Assembly: GCF_012034335.1 (NCBI RefSeq)
Contig: NZ_JAATHJ010000027.1
Location: 1 to 40,957 of the forward strand
Origin: Alkalicoccus luteus
GTDB taxonomy: Bacteria; Bacillota; Bacilli; Bacillales; Salisediminibacteriaceae
Reading direction: 5' to 3'
Length of the DNA: 40,957 nucleotides
Positions 33,632 through 40,957 of this stretch are shown here, in pieces. The notes beneath the pieces are model-generated. The model saw only the letters and a list, made by a program, of their open reading frames with translations, did no database searches and was not told the origin of the DNA. The position numbers and the translations under genes were made by a program. The first letter of the stretch is position 1. Each line of letters opens with the position of its first letter.

Positions 33632-34074
33632 AGTTTCACCCACATAACCAATGCATCCTCCTGATTATCCGTATAATATCGCTTGCGAATTCCTCCAGGT
33701 TCAAATCCGTATTTTTTGTACATGGCCTGTGCCGGATGATTGGATACCCGCACTTCCAGGCTCAGTCTTTCTGCTCCAAGCGTACGGGACATTTCCATCG
33801 CACTCTGAAGCAGATTTTCCCCGACTCCCTGCTGCCGGAATTCCGGATCAACGGCTATGTTAGTAATGTTCGCATTTTCGACGACTACCCAGAGGCCGCA
33901 GTACCCGATCACCTTATGTTTATGGACTGCAACAAAATAATAGGCAAACTGATTTTTCGTCAGCTCCTGCCAAAACGCATCACGCGTCCAGGGTGTCGAA
34001 AAGCAGCGTTTTTCTACGTCCATCACTTCTTCAATATCAATGGTATCCATCATTCGGATTTCTGCTTTAGCCAT
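33628..34074 (-). CDS. rimI: Ribosomal protein S18-alanine N-acetyltransferase RimI
   Basis: A 148-residue GNAT enzyme expected to acetylate the N-terminal alanine of ribosomal protein S18. The acetyl-CoA site is [15 protein letters not shown] (about residues 76-90); [20 protein letters not shown] at the start and the [15 protein letters not shown] motif are typical. The frame stays open far upstream inside tsaB, but ATG 34074 gives the family's length and N-terminus and overlaps the tsaB stop by eight bases. It lies between tsaB and tsaD as in many Bacillota. Confidence 0.93.
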   Translation of the reverse strand: MAKAEIRMMDTIDIEEVMDVEKRCFSTPWTRDAFWQELTKNQFAYYFVAVHKHKVIGYCGLWVVVENANITNIAVDPEFRQQGVGENLLQSAMEMSRTLGAERLSLEVRVSNHPAQAMYKKYGFEPGGIRKRYYTDNQEDALVMWVKL

Positions 34075-34768
34075 GATCACTCTGCCTTTTCTGCCAGTTC
34101 GCTTCTGCCTCTGCCAGACGGAGATACTGTGGAACGAACGTATGAATATCTTCAGCAGTTCTGCCCCGGCTTGCTGCCCATACCCCGGACGGTTTGACTG
34201 TATGAACCGGTCCAGCCGCTTCAACCAACAGGCTGCCAAGCTTCTCCTGCAGCAGTTCCCTGTGTTTATCAAGATCAGGGCTCAGTGCAAGCACCGGCCG
34301 GCCTTCTTCAGCAAGACGTGTCAGCCGTTCATCAAGCATTACCATGCTGTCCGCTTCAACCTGATAAACAGCACCGCCCCCTGATTCGTAAAGACCGGCA
34401 AATGCCTGCCCCCTTCTTGCATCGAAAAAGGTCAGAATCCTGGCGCTGCTCCATAATCCGTTATAAGCGAGCGCCTCAAGCGATGACACGCCGTAAAGCG
34501 GCTTCTGCAAAGCCCACGCCATGCTTTTTGCCGTCGTTACTCCGATTCGTACCCCGGTATAAGAACCGGGACCGGCGGCGACTGCAATTCCGTCAAGCTC
34601 TTCCGGCCGTACTCCGGCATCTTCCATCACACAGCGTACAGCCGGCATCAGCCGGACCGAATGGTTTTCTTTTTTAGTGGAAACGTATTCTGCAAGCGTC
34701 TCGTCTCCGTCATACAGGCCGACGCTCAGCACATAGGTAGACGTATCCACTGTTAACAGCTTTCTCAT
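34067..34768 (-). CDS. tsaB: t6A biosynthesis protein TsaB
   Basis: A 233-residue ASKHA-fold partner of TsaD. It starts LLTVDTSTYVLSVGLYDG and contains GIAVAAGPGSYTGVRIGVTTAKSMAWAL, the conserved glycine-rich stretch of the family, then YGVSSLEALAY and FFDARRGQAFAGLY. It dimerises with TsaD and is not itself catalytic. ATG 34768 lies seven bases after GGAGG and overlaps the tsaE stop by four bases; a TTG six bases earlier is too close to the ribosome binding site. Confidence 0.95.
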   Translation of the reverse strand: MRKLLTVDTSTYVLSVGLYDGDETLAEYVSTKKENHSVRLMPAVRCVMEDAGVRPEELDGIAVAAGPGSYTGVRIGVTTAKSMAWALQKPLYGVSSLEALAYNGLWSSARILTFFDARRGQAFAGLYESGGGAVYQVEADSMVMLDERLTRLAEEGRPVLALSPDLDKHRELLQEKLGSLLVEAAGPVHTVKPSGVWAASRGRTAEDIHTFVPQYLRLAEAEANWQKRQSDHG

Positions 34769-35214
34769 ATCCAATCCTCCAAAAGCTGTCCGGCCCTTGA
34801 GCCGAACGCTTCAGCCGTCATGGTGCGTTCGGATGGCCCGTCATAGCGGATCGTCACCTGAAGGCGCTCTTTCGGCAGTATATCGTCAATCATTTCCGGC
34901 CATTCTACAAGGAGCACACCATGCTCCAGATAGTCATCAAGCCCAAGCTCTTCCATGCTGTCTTCAAGCCGGTAGGCATCCATATGATAAAATGGATGCC
35001 TCCCTTCGTACTCTTTCATAATCGTAAACGTCGGACTGTTAATTAATTCAGTCACTCCAAATGCAGCACCAAGTGCTTTGGTGAACGTTGTTTTTCCTGC
35101 GCCAAGATCTCCGGAAAGTGCAATCAGGTCACCTGGCTTTAACAGTGCCGCAAGCGTTTCGGCAGCGGCTTTCGTCTCTTCCTCTGAAGCTGAATGCCAT
35201 TGCTTTCTCACCAC
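34765..35214 (-). CDS. tsaE: t6A biosynthesis ATPase TsaE
   Basis: A 149-residue P-loop ATPase that resets the TsaB-TsaD complex between rounds of tRNA modification. Walker A is SGDLGAGKTTFTKALGAAFG (about residues 35-54); NSPTFTIMKEYEG and FYHMDAYRLEDSMEELGLDDYL are conserved family segments, and VLLVEWPEMI is the Walker B-like strand. The start is one of two adjacent GTG codons (35214 or 35211) behind AGAGGGGG. It lies 12 bases after thiL. Confidence 0.96.
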   Translation of the reverse strand: MVRKQWHSASEEETKAAAETLAALLKPGDLIALSGDLGAGKTTFTKALGAAFGVTELINSPTFTIMKEYEGRHPFYHMDAYRLEDSMEELGLDDYLEHGVLLVEWPEMIDDILPKERLQVTIRYDGPSERTMTAEAFGSRAGQLLEDWI

Positions 35215-35226
35215 TGTGATCCCCCT

Positions 35227-36192
35227 CTAAAAATGCGAGTAACCGCCTCCGGTCAGGCGCTCCCTTTTTCCGTTCCGTTCGATTACTACCTGTGCGTTTC
35301 CTTCTTCAACAAACCCGATTCTATATAGCGGCAGCTCTTGTTCCGCGCACGTTTTCTCCAGGCCGAGGTAATCTGCCTCCGAAGCTGCTCCGATCAGCAC
35401 AAAATCCTCGCCTCCGCGAAGCATCCAGTCTTCAAGCTTCGAGCTTTCCGCCTGAATGCCTGTTTCCGGAAGCCGTTCGCGAATGATCGTAACAGCCACA
35501 TTGCTTGCTTCTGCGATCTCCTCAGCCTCATGGGCGATACCGTCGCTGACATCATTAATGGCAACACGCAGCCCGCTTTCTGCAAACACGCGACCATACT
35601 CAACGTGCGGAACCGGGTATTGATGCGCTTCTATATCCCGCTCTTTGCTCCAGGCTGATTTCCCTTGCGCTAACAGCCGGCTTAAACCAGCTGCTGCCAG
35701 TCCGACCGGCCCCGTCAGAAACAAAACGTCTCCTGGCCTCGCGCTGCTGCGAAGCAGCCTGCGATCCTGCTCCACTCGCCCGATCACCGTAATGGTAAGC
35801 ACCAGTCCGTTTCCAGTCGAGATCGTATCTCCGCCGATCAAATCCATGCTGTAAGCATCGCCAAGCCGCTTCATGCCTGCATACACCGGATCCAGCTCTG
35901 ACAGTTTCCAGCCCGTTGCAGGGATGGCCGCCGACACGAGATAATAGAGCGGCACAGCCCCCATCGCTGCCAGATCGCTGACGTTCGCTGCAAGCAGCTT
36001 GTACCCTACTGCATCCAGCGGCATCGTATCTTTCGTAAAATGGACCCCTTCGCTGAATGAATCCACTGCCGTGACCATGTCCCACCCGTTCCGGGGGCGG
36101 AATACAGCAGCGTCGTCTCCGATTCCCTGGATCACGCTGCTTCGATGATGGTGCGTTGGTGCAATGGAACGAATCCAGTCAAATTCATTCAT
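35227..36192 (-). CDS. thiL: Thiamine-monophosphate kinase
   Basis: ThiL phosphorylates thiamin monophosphate to the active cofactor TPP. The 321-residue product begins MNEFDWIRSIAPTHHHRSS and carries the AIR-synthase-superfamily motifs GIGDDAAVF, TAVDSFSEGVHF (aspartate metal ligands), LAANVSDLAAMGA, DLIGGDTIST and INDVSDGIAHEAEEIAEAS. ATG 36192 is nine bases after AGAGGGG; the open frame upstream is not used. First gene of the operon with the t6A genes. It has no riboswitch in front, unlike tenA in the same window. Confidence 0.96.
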   Translation of the reverse strand: MNEFDWIRSIAPTHHHRSSVIQGIGDDAAVFRPRNGWDMVTAVDSFSEGVHFTKDTMPLDAVGYKLLAANVSDLAAMGAVPLYYLVSAAIPATGWKLSELDPVYAGMKRLGDAYSMDLIGGDTISTGNGLVLTITVIGRVEQDRRLLRSSARPGDVLFLTGPVGLAAAGLSRLLAQGKSAWSKERDIEAHQYPVPHVEYGRVFAESGLRVAINDVSDGIAHEAEEIAEASNVAVTIIRERLPETGIQAESSKLEDWMLRGGEDFVLIGAASEADYLGLEKTCAEQELPLYRIGFVEEGNAQVVIERNGKRERLTGGGYSHF

Positions 36193-36250
36193 GTCAGGCG
36201 GCCCCTCTCTGCAGATATCGCTTCTCATTATATCAATACGGGACGCAGAT

Positions 36251-36290
36251 GAAAAGCGTGCCAAAGCAGATTATGTCTGCTTCGGCACGC
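36251..36290 (-). terminator. Terminator of the trans-sulfuration gene
   Basis: On the minus strand GCGTGCCGAAGCAGA pairs with TCTGCTTTGGCACGC (one G-U pair) and is followed by TTTTC, eight bases after the upstream gene ends. It separates that gene from thiL. Confidence 0.9.
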
Positions 36291-36297
36291 CCTTTAA

Positions 36298-37446
36298 TTA
36301 CGCCTTGATATTAGTCAATGTTCGTTTGACAGCTTGTTCAAACGCTTCAATAATATCGCGTTCGTCTTCAATACCAACTGATATCCGGATCATCTGATCT
36401 GTCACACCGAGTGCTTCCCGTTGTTCACGCGGAAGCGGACGATGAGAGGTTGCTGCCGGATACGTCACCGAGGTTTCCAGTCCGGCGAGAGTCGGAACGA
36501 CTTTGACCCAGCCGAGGCTTTTAGAGAAGCTCATAATATCCAGATGATCAGCCAGTTCGATCGTCACGATCGCTCCATTCCCATCCGGTGAGGCCGCCTT
36601 AGGATAATAAACGCTTTCGATCCCTTCCAGACGTTCAAGTGCTTTCGCAAGTGACGCAGCGTTGCGGCACTGACGCTCCATTCGGAGACTGAGCGTTTTT
36701 AAGCCACGGACTCCGAGCCAGGCATCCATTGGTCCGATGTTGCTGCCGAGCATGGCAACTCTCGCCCGTGCCTTTTCTATCAGCTCTCTGCTTCCCGTAA
36801 CCACCCCAGCCGTTACGTCACTGTGGCCGCCGATATATTTCGTGGCGCTGTGGACGACGATATCTGCCCCGCTCTCATGCGGGCGGATCAGGTAAGGGGT
36901 CGCAAACGTGTTGTCAATCATGAGCTTTATTCCTTTAGAAGAAGCGATTTGTGCGAGTCCGTCTATATCTTCGACACGAAGAAGCGGGTTCGTGATCGAT
37001 TCTGAATAAAGCAGGACGGTGTTGTCCTTCACAGCGGCTTCAATATCTTCACGGTTCTCCATGTTTACAAAGCTGACCTCAATCCCGAATCGCTGCAGCT
37101 CCGCAGAAAACAACGACCACGTTCCCCCGTAAAGATCCTCTGTCGCTATGATATGATCCCCGTTCTCAGCAACAGCAAGCACCCCCGCTAAAATCGCGGA
37201 AAGTCCGGAAGCAGAGGCTGCCCCCATGTCAGCTCCTTCCAGCTCAGCTGTGCCTCTGCCGAGATCATCGCTGTTCGGATTGCCCATCCTCGTATATAAA
37301 TACGATTTATCTCCGCTGAAATAGGATTCCATATCTTCAAAATCGGTAAAGGTGAAAGCCGATGTCTGGTATATCGGTTTCGTTTTGCTTACTTCAGATG
37401 CCTGCTCTTTTGCTGGGAAATGTACGTTTTTTGTATGGAAATACAT
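36298..37446 (-). CDS. Trans-sulfuration PLP enzyme (cystathionine lyase/synthase family)
   Basis: A 382-residue Cys/Met-metabolism PLP enzyme. The PLP lysine is K203 in HSATKYIGGHSDV, with Y51 and R53 in YLYTRMGNPN, the cofactor aspartate D178 in LMIDNTFATPYL, and the C-terminal RISVGIEDERDIIEAFEQAV. The group includes cystathionine gamma-synthase, beta- and gamma-lyases and methionine gamma-lyase, which sequence alone separates poorly; the motif ASGLSAILAGVLAV suits lyases as well as synthases. A single gene between a strong terminator and the ABC exporter, without a visible S-box or T-box leader (only 63 bases separate it from the exporter gene). Family sure, reaction not. Confidence 0.85.
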   Translation of the reverse strand: MYFHTKNVHFPAKEQASEVSKTKPIYQTSAFTFTDFEDMESYFSGDKSYLYTRMGNPNSDDLGRGTAELEGADMGAASASGLSAILAGVLAVAENGDHIIATEDLYGGTWSLFSAELQRFGIEVSFVNMENREDIEAAVKDNTVLLYSESITNPLLRVEDIDGLAQIASSKGIKLMIDNTFATPYLIRPHESGADIVVHSATKYIGGHSDVTAGVVTGSRELIEKARARVAMLGSNIGPMDAWLGVRGLKTLSLRMERQCRNAASLAKALERLEGIESVYYPKAASPDGNGAIVTIELADHLDIMSFSKSLGWVKVVPTLAGLETSVTYPAATSHRPLPREQREALGVTDQMIRISVGIEDERDIIEAFEQAVKRTLTNIKA

Positions 37447-37509
37447 GATGCGGTCCCTCCAGTTGATTCACTATTGCTCTATCATACCGATTTTTACGAA
37501 AAGATACAA

Positions 37510-39114
37510 TCATCCCTGCTGCAAATCGCGCCGTCCGAATCCGATATAAGCGCCAGCTGTCAGCACGAGTGCTGCAGCCACCAATCCGGCTGTCGGCAGT
37601 ATAGCGGCTGATTCTACTGGAACGGCAGGAACATAGCCGAATGGGGTAAGCCGATCCATCCAGTCTGGAAACTGAAACAAATTTCCCATATAAACGATGA
37701 CGAACGAGGCTGCTAAATAGCCCCAGACAATACTTGTAAATGCCGGGACCCATCCGATCAGCAGGGCAGCCGTCGCTGTCATGACCAGCACAGCTGGTAA
37801 ATAAGCCATTCCTGCTCCGTAATACTCCATAAACGGCCGGCCCTCTTCGATGACTGCCACTGCTGCTGCTCCAAGCCCCGCTGAGGTTGCTGAGAGCATG
37901 ATAACAGACGTCAGTAAAGCAGGCACCATGTATGAAGTAAGCAGTTTACCCCTGGAAACAGCAAGACTGACAATCGGTTCAATTCGCTGTTTCTTCTCTT
38001 CAGATCGAAGCTTCGTCAGCTGCATAACAGTCGGAACGGATGCCATGATCGCCATGATTACAAATAAGACACTTAAAAACTGATCAGTTAAACTGAGACC
38101 CTCTACAGCCGGAAGAAAGTCCTCCATAAAATCAATGTCCGAGAAAAACAAATCAATATCGCCAAGCACCGAACCGTACGTCACGCCAAGCAGGAACAGT
38201 GAAGCGGTCCAAACGAGAATGCTCGTACGCTGCAGACGCATCTGCAGGCCGATTGGGGATAAAAGCGATTTTCTGGCACGGCTTCTGCCAGCCTTCGAAT
38301 GAAGCAGTCCGCTGCCCACATCCCTGCCGGCGGCAAGCCAAAGCCCTGCTGTTATTGCCAGAGTGGATGCAAAAAGCGTAAGAAGGAGCGGCCAAACGTA
38401 ATTGTTTACGTAAGTTTCTGCGGCAAGCAGCCAGCCAAAAGGGGAAAACCACGTCAATATATCCACGCTGATATCACCGACAGCCCGCACGGCATACGCC
38501 CCTACTGCGGCAATAATAGCCATTCCGGAAGCAGCTCGCGCTGTTTCCGCAAGCTGAGCGGTAATAAAGGTGACACCGGTGAAAAACAGGCTCGTCAATG
38601 TCAGCACGGCTCCATAGTGAAGCGAGCCAGCCCAGTTCATTCCTTCTAAACCAAGCAAACCGAGTCCGACTGCATTTGCCAATCCAATCGCACCAGACAG
38701 CATCGTCATGACAAGCAGTGCCGACATCAGCGGAGCAGATCTGCCAACCGCGAGTGCCCGGACCATTTCAGTTCTGCCTTCCTCTTCATCCGCACGTGTA
38801 TAACGGATGGTGAGCAGCACAGCCATGATCGCGATTATCAAAGCCGTCAGTCCTAACATTTGATGTGCCATCATCGGTCCGTACGTATAATCATCTAAGC
38901 CGTGTCCCGGTCCGACCAGGGCTGTCACAGCAGGATTGATCATGGAAATAGCCAGCTGTTCCCGTTCTGTTTCCGTCGTATACAGGCCGGGAAACGCCGC
39001 TGCCGTTAGCAGAGTCGCAGCAGTGATGACGGACAGCCAGCCTGTCAGTCTGATCCGGTCACGCCTTAATAACAGCTTCGTCAATCTCCAGGTCCGGTCG
39101 AATGGGGACATCAT
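37510..39114 (-). CDS. ABC exporter permease (TnrB3-like, COG3559 type)
   Basis: A 534-residue membrane protein with about twelve hydrophobic segments, built as two similar halves, typical of the large permeases annotated as exporters of polyketide-type antibiotics. Landmarks are RYTRADEEEGRTEMVRALAV (about residues 105-124), where permease and ATPase meet, and the matching LRSEEKKQRIEPIVSLAVSR in the second half. The start overlaps the ATPase stop by four bases. Drug or antimicrobial export is the usual role of relatives; the substrate here is unknown. Confidence 0.88.
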   Translation of the reverse strand: MMSPFDRTWRLTKLLLRRDRIRLTGWLSVITAATLLTAAAFPGLYTTETEREQLAISMINPAVTALVGPGHGLDDYTYGPMMAHQMLGLTALIIAIMAVLLTIRYTRADEEEGRTEMVRALAVGRSAPLMSALLVMTMLSGAIGLANAVGLGLLGLEGMNWAGSLHYGAVLTLTSLFFTGVTFITAQLAETARAASGMAIIAAVGAYAVRAVGDISVDILTWFSPFGWLLAAETYVNNYVWPLLLTLFASTLAITAGLWLAAGRDVGSGLLHSKAGRSRARKSLLSPIGLQMRLQRTSILVWTASLFLLGVTYGSVLGDIDLFFSDIDFMEDFLPAVEGLSLTDQFLSVLFVIMAIMASVPTVMQLTKLRSEEKKQRIEPIVSLAVSRGKLLTSYMVPALLTSVIMLSATSAGLGAAAVAVIEEGRPFMEYYGAGMAYLPAVLVMTATAALLIGWVPAFTSIVWGYLAASFVIVYMGNLFQFPDWMDRLTPFGYVPAVPVESAAILPTAGLVAAALVLTAGAYIGFGRRDLQQG

Positions 39115-40004
39115 GGTGCCTGCCTCCCTTCTTCGTAGTAACGAAGAAACAAATCCTCCAGCGTCGGCGGACGGCTTTCAAGATGCTTAATGCCAAATTC
39201 AGTTAGGTACGCTATGACAGCGCCTGAATGTTCTGTATCTACTTGAAACGTTAATTTAGAGCTTTCCCGCTTTACGTCGTACACTCCAGCCTGTTTTTCC
39301 AGTGACACGACGTCACGCTTTGTTTCAACCTCCATGGTCATTCGTGTTAAATGACGAAGGTCGGAAAGACTTCCAGTTTCAATCATCGTACCATCGCGGA
39401 TGATCCCCACTCTGTCGCAAAGTTTTTCCACCTCAGAAAGAATGTGGCTGGACAGAAGGACGCTCTTGCCTTCAGCCCGGATCTCTCGTACACATTCCTG
39501 AAAAATCCGTTCCATCAGCGGATCAAGACCTGACGTAGGTTCATCAAATAAGTACAGATCTGCAAAGGAGGCAAACGCTCCGATCAGCGCCACTTTCTGC
39601 CGGTTTCCTTTAGAATACGTCCGGCATTTTTTCGTCGGATCAAGCTGAAAACGGTCGATCAGCTGATCCCGCTTGTTACGGTCCCCTCCTCCGCCAAGCT
39701 CAATCAGGAGATCGATGACTTCCCCGCCAGTTAAATTGGGCCACAGATGGACGTCGCCGGGCACATATGCTGTATGGCGGTGAATAACGGGCGCCTGCTT
39801 CCATACATCCTGTCCAAAGATCTCAGCTGTTCCTGTCGATGCTTTTATCATACCTAGCAACACTCGAATCGTCGTGGATTTTCCCGAGCCGTTAGGTCCG
39901 ATAAATCCGAACACTTCTCCTTTATTTACGGAAAAAGTAACATCCTGCAGAGCCTGGACTCGTCCAAACGTTTTGGATATCCCCTTCAGTTCAACCATTG
40001 CCAT
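39111..40004 (-). CDS. ABC exporter ATP-binding protein
   Basis: A 298-residue ATPase of the drug-exporter group. Walker A is GPNGSGKSTT (about residues 36-45), the signature is a variant YSKGNRQKVALI, Walker B is LYLFDEPTSGLDP and the switch histidine is in LLSSHILSEVE. The roughly 85-residue C-terminal part is common in BcrA-like subunits. ATG 40004 is nine bases after AGGGGG; other nearby in-frame ATG codons at 40013 and 39998 are alternatives. It overlaps the tetR end by 14 bases and the permease start by four, so the three genes form a tight operon. Confidence 0.9.
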   Translation of the reverse strand: MAMVELKGISKTFGRVQALQDVTFSVNKGEVFGFIGPNGSGKSTTIRVLLGMIKASTGTAEIFGQDVWKQAPVIHRHTAYVPGDVHLWPNLTGGEVIDLLIELGGGGDRNKRDQLIDRFQLDPTKKCRTYSKGNRQKVALIGAFASFADLYLFDEPTSGLDPLMERIFQECVREIRAEGKSVLLSSHILSEVEKLCDRVGIIRDGTMIETGSLSDLRHLTRMTMEVETKRDVVSLEKQAGVYDVKRESSKLTFQVDTEHSGAVIAYLTEFGIKHLESRPPTLEDLFLRYYEEGRQAP

Positions 40005-40635
40005 CACACTCATCCCCCTTGTAATAAACGGTTCGCAGTGTCTGTAAATAATGATGAAACTCATCCCAGTAAGACGTCATATTGATGTGTTGAAACGTCT
40101 CTCCCTTGAGACGGGCCATCAGATCCTGCTCGTAGCCATTGATCGACCACAAAATCAGCTTCAGCGCCGTTTCTGGGTCAACATCGCTGCGAAAAAGAGA
40201 ATAATCAATCCCGCTGAACATTCTTTCCTTCGTCTGCTGCTGCATGTGCAAAATTTGCTGTCTTTGCTCTTCCGGTAAAGAATCTAAATCATTCAGCAGA
40301 ATACTTCCAAGAAAATAAAAGGATTCGGGATCTTCGAGGAATGCTTCCAGCTTTTTACGAGATGCCTGCTCGTAGCGGCTGATTACGTCCGGTATATCCC
40401 AGTCAATTTCTTCAATATAACGAATTGCCGCAGCAAGTGATCGTTCCACTAAATAAAGAAAAAGCTTTTGCTTGCTTTTAAAATAATAAAACAGCATTCC
40501 TTTTCCTATTCCAGCTTCTTCTACGATTCGATTCGTCGAGGCTTTTTTATAGGTTTCGCTTGTGAATTCACGGTAGGCAGCATTGATAATCTGACGTTGT
40601 TTGCTGTCATCCAGCTTCGCAAATTTATCGTTCAC
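39991..40635 (-). CDS. TetR-family regulator of the ABC exporter
   Basis: A 214-residue TetR regulator. The DNA-binding domain is residues about 12-60 (RQIINAAYREFTSETYKKAS, TNRIVEEAGIGKGMLFYYFKSK), followed by a helical ligand-binding domain. Start codon GTG 40635 lies behind GAGG at seven bases. It is the first gene of the operon with the ATPase and permease. Two GACC-N5-GGTC palindromes flank its promoter, so it very likely represses its own operon and releases DNA on binding the exported compound. Confidence 0.92.
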   Translation of the reverse strand: MNDKFAKLDDSKQRQIINAAYREFTSETYKKASTNRIVEEAGIGKGMLFYYFKSKQKLFLYLVERSLAAAIRYIEEIDWDIPDVISRYEQASRKKLEAFLEDPESFYFLGSILLNDLDSLPEEQRQQILHMQQQTKERMFSGIDYSLFRSDVDPETALKLILWSINGYEQDLMARLKGETFQHINMTSYWDEFHHYLQTLRTVYYKGDECDGNG

Positions 40636-40654
40636 ATCATCGCCTCACTTTTGC

Positions 40655-40710
40655 GACCAGATCGGTCTACCATATTTTTCTTTATTGTACGCTTATCGAC
40701 CACTCTGGTC
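40655..40710 (-). promoter_or_regulatory. Promoter flanked by two TetR operators
   Basis: On the minus strand TTGACC and TACAAT are 17 bases apart. GACCACTCTGGTC (40698-40710) covers the -35, and GACCAGATCGGTC (40655-40667) lies just downstream of the expected start of transcription. The two 13-base palindromes have centres 43 bases apart, close to four helical turns. This is a typical autorepressed TetR arrangement. The 76 bases to the right of it hold nothing I recognise. Confidence 0.85.
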
Positions 40711-40786
40711 AATCATATTTGAAAAAGGTTTTGCTGCAAATGAAGGAGGAGATTACACGGGAGCTGAATAGGAATTATTAGAACGC

Positions 40787-40840
40787 AAAAAAAGAGGGTG
40801 CCGCCCGGGAACCAGGGTCTGGTTCCGGGCGACACCCTCT
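40787..40840 (-). terminator. rRNA operon terminator
   Basis: On the minus strand, directly after the 5S gene, a stem of about 22 base pairs (AGAGGGTGTCGCCCGGAACC with its complement, one mismatch) is followed by seven Ts. Its length and GC-richness are typical of the end of an rRNA operon. Confidence 0.95.
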
Positions 40841-40846
40841 CAGGTG

Positions 40847-40957
<111 letters not shown>

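Noticed and set aside
40711-40846. tRNA genes next to the 5S rRNA
   Set aside because: Only the rRNA terminator and non-descript sequence lie here; no cloverleaf or GGTTCGAATCC-type T-loop is present.

Overview
The window looks like chromosomal DNA of a Bacillaceae bacterium (Bacillota), probably a salt- or alkali-adapted one. Three things point there. First, gene order matches the Bacillus subtilis stretch rrn - thiL (ydiA) - tsaE - tsaB - rimI - tsaD (gcp) - ydiF - moaC - rex - ydiK - ydiL - groES - groEL, here read right to left from a 5S rRNA at the right edge. Second, many ribosome binding sites are strong GGAGG types, and TTG starts are frequent (padR, ykfB, groES, the CAAX protease, the 436-residue membrane protein). 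Third, exposed protein regions are very acidic and there is a choline-to-glycine-betaine pair. By eye the GC content is higher than in B. subtilis. I cannot name the species.

Layout, left to right. 1-6.2 kb: a small membrane protein; thiamin salvage gene tenA behind a TPP riboswitch with its own terminator; a five-gene Ytr-like operon (two ABC exporter pairs plus a GntR repressor) with a candidate operator over its promoter; and a divergent padR-DUF2812 pair with twin palindromic operators. 6.2-9.2 kb: a minus-strand operon ydcF-like - GNAT - ykfB - ykfC for murein-peptide recycling. 9.7-11.0 kb: an unrecognised acidic four-helix membrane protein. 11.1-16.4 kb: a chemoreceptor and betB-betA. 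16.4-18.8 kb: an accessory patch with a repeat copy, an unexplained stretch and a HepT/MntA (HEPN/nucleotidyltransferase) toxin-antitoxin module with a third, translationally coupled zinc-ribbon gene.

18.8-22.0 kb: groES-groEL under CIRCE control, then ydiL- and ydiK-like genes. 22.1-28.3 kb: a block absent from the B. subtilis arrangement, where tatAy-tatCy would be expected. It holds isoaspartyl dipeptidase iadA, a YfcC-type transporter broken by a one-base frameshift, a near-perfect sigma-54 promoter in front of them, a divergent sigma-54 activator and a multidrug MFS pump. 28.4-36.2 kb: the conserved rex-moaC / ydiF / tsaD-rimI-tsaB-tsaE-thiL core. The ydiF-tsaD gap holds a non-coding element with inverted ends, placed between two copies of a terminator hairpin, followed by a dense cluster of DnaA boxes. 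36.3-40.7 kb: a trans-sulfuration enzyme and a TetR-controlled ABC exporter. 40.8 kb to the end: the terminator and 3' part of a 5S rRNA gene, the tail of an rRNA operon.

The points most worth checking are the three-gene HepT/MntA cassette, the sigma-54 isoaspartyl-peptide operon with its frameshifted transporter, the DnaA-box cluster, the terminator-flanked element, and the unrecognised membrane protein at 9.7-11.0 kb. All functional statements come from reading motifs and gene order; no database search was possible.
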